From an uncultured Lachnospiraceae bacterium (GTDB lineage: Bacteria > Bacillota > Clostridia > Lachnospirales > Lachnospiraceae), in assembly GCA_947177165.1 (NCBI GenBank), contig CAMWTP010000039.1, positions 1 through 53,023 on the forward strand: a stretch of DNA of 53,023 nt. Direction: 5' to 3'. The notes under the pieces were generated by a model. It did not search any database. It worked only from the letters and a program-made list of their open reading frames with translations, and had not been told where the DNA came from. The stretch's first letter is position 1, and each line of letters starts with the position of its first letter. Made by a program: the position numbers and the translations under genes. Shown here one piece after another: positions 52,263-53,023 of the stretch.

Positions 52263-53023
52263 TTAAAATAATCCCGTTATCACACCATCATCTGTCACAT
52301 CAATATTGTACGCTGCCGGATTTTTGGGAAGTCCCGGCATCGTCATGATTGCTCCTGTGAGCACTACCACAAATCCTGCACCTGCAGATACATATACTTC
52401 CCTGACGTTCATGCGAAAGCCTTCTGGCCTGCCGAGCAATGTCGGATCATCAGAAAGCGAATACTGTGTTTTTGCCATACATACAGGCAGCGAACCAAAG
52501 CCAATGTCTTCCAGCTTTTTAATCTGTTTCAGGGCAGCGGGCGCAAAGTCAACATCTGCTGCTCCGTAAATCTCTTTCGCCACACATCTGATCTTCTCGG
52601 CAATCGGACAATCATCCTCATAGAGTGGCGCAAAATGCCCCTCCTTTGTCTCCAACGTATTTAAAACCGCTTTGGCGAGTTCTATGCCGCCTTCTCCGCC
52701 CTTTTCCCACACTTCTGAGAGTGCAAAATCACAATTCCTGTCCTCACAGAATTTTTTCACGAAGTCGATCTCTGCCTGTGTATCGGACACAAATGCATTC
52801 AAAGTGACAACCACAGGTACGTTATACTTATGTATATTCTCGATATGCTTCTCCAGATTCACAATGCCCTTTTTGAGCGCCTCCAGATTTTCCACATTCA
52901 AATCGCTCTTTGCCACACCACCGTTGTACTTGAGCGCACGGATCGTTGCCACCAGAACTACTGCATCCGGCGCCAGCCCTGACTGACGGCACTTGATATC
53001 AAAAAACTTCTCCGCACCGAGAT
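52263..53023 (-). CDS. fhs: formate-tetrahydrofolate ligase, C-terminal part (runs off the window)
   Basis: The frame is open through the window edge (codons continue to 53021), so this is the last 253 codons of a protein normally about 555 residues. Characteristic segments are [29 protein letters not shown] and [16 protein letters not shown], and the end is [12 protein letters not shown]. Fhs makes 10-formyl-THF from formate and THF with ATP, part of the Wood-Ljungdahl or purine pathway. The internal Met at 52952 is not the start. Confidence 0.93.
   Translation of the reverse strand, partial: LGAEKFFDIKCRQSGLAPDAVVLVATIRALKYNGGVAKSDLNVENLEALKKGIVNLEKHIENIHKYNVPVVVTLNAFVSDTQAEIDFVKKFCEDRNCDFALSEVWEKGGEGGIELAKAVLNTLETKEGHFAPLYEDDCPIAEKIRCVAKEIYGAADVDFAPAALKQIKKLEDIGFGSLPVCMAKTQYSLSDDPTLLGRPEGFRMNVREVYVSAGAGFVVVLTGAIMTMPGLPKNPAAYNIDVTDDGVITGLF

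Noticed and set aside
1..53023. CRISPR arrays or rRNA genes
   Set aside because: No regularly spaced identical repeats of CRISPR type and no rRNA-like sequence were seen on reading through both strands.

Overview
The window reads as a chromosomal segment of an anaerobic, spore-forming Firmicute, most likely a Lachnospiraceae gut bacterium. The grounds are strong Gram-positive ribosome binding sites, the sporulation genes yqfC/yqfD with a BofC-like protein, a SpoVB/MurJ-like flippase, an NfnAB electron-bifurcating transhydrogenase, formate-tetrahydrofolate ligase, and AAA-ATPase/PD-(D/E)XK genes of the type common in gut Clostridia. Almost all genes lie on the minus strand; the exceptions are a MATE exporter, an M42 peptidase, an antitoxin and an XRE regulator.

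Region 1-12.9 kb: a MATE exporter behind what looks like a peptide-coded transcription attenuator; an AAA-ATPase/PD-(D/E)XK protein beside a decayed relative; a response regulator / ABC transporter / histidine kinase module of the bacitracin or lantibiotic type, with a Gln at the ATPase catalytic-Glu position; a SulP transporter, MiaB and an M42 peptidase. Then comes a patch of gene debris (a PD-(D/E)XK remnant, an Rpn-like transposase remnant, and a Phd-type antitoxin whose toxin is cut to 16 codons).

Region 13.1-17.1 kb: an AT-rich, tightly overlapping five-gene cassette of unrecognised proteins (a small possible ribbon-helix-helix protein, a 360-residue protein with conserved-looking His motifs, two membrane proteins and a coiled-coil protein), with a divergent XRE repressor. 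This is the best candidate for an undescribed system; the sequence does not reveal its function.

Region 17.1-27.1 kb: a zinc-ribbon membrane protein, a WYL regulator, small accessory proteins, then a seven-gene operon running proB, cls, nfo, DUF896, fthC, proA and an exported SH3-like protein, closed by a terminator. Region 27.1-37 kb: a nine-gene operon running yqfC, yqfD, phoH, a degenerate HD protein, ybeY, a flippase, a BofC-like gene and two flavoproteins, also closed by a terminator. It joins sporulation, rRNA maturation and envelope functions.

Region 37-46.9 kb: pyrimidine nucleoside phosphorylase, a lipoprotein, a 110-bp nested inverted-repeat element, a DIP1984 protein, an RtcB ligase with two co-directional partners (one resembling a circularly permuted papain-fold enzyme), a NUDIX hydrolase, a lipoprotein with an internal duplication, an 820-bp debris stretch and a metallophosphoesterase. 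Region 46.9-53 kb: rlmH, a membrane protein, nfnAB, a 142-bp MITE-like element with a perfect 8-bp target duplication, a zinc-ribbon/TPR-like/chitobiase-C-repeat protein, and the 3' part of fhs, which runs off the window. Start codons were chosen by ribosome binding site and family length; all functional names come from motif recognition by eye, without database search.
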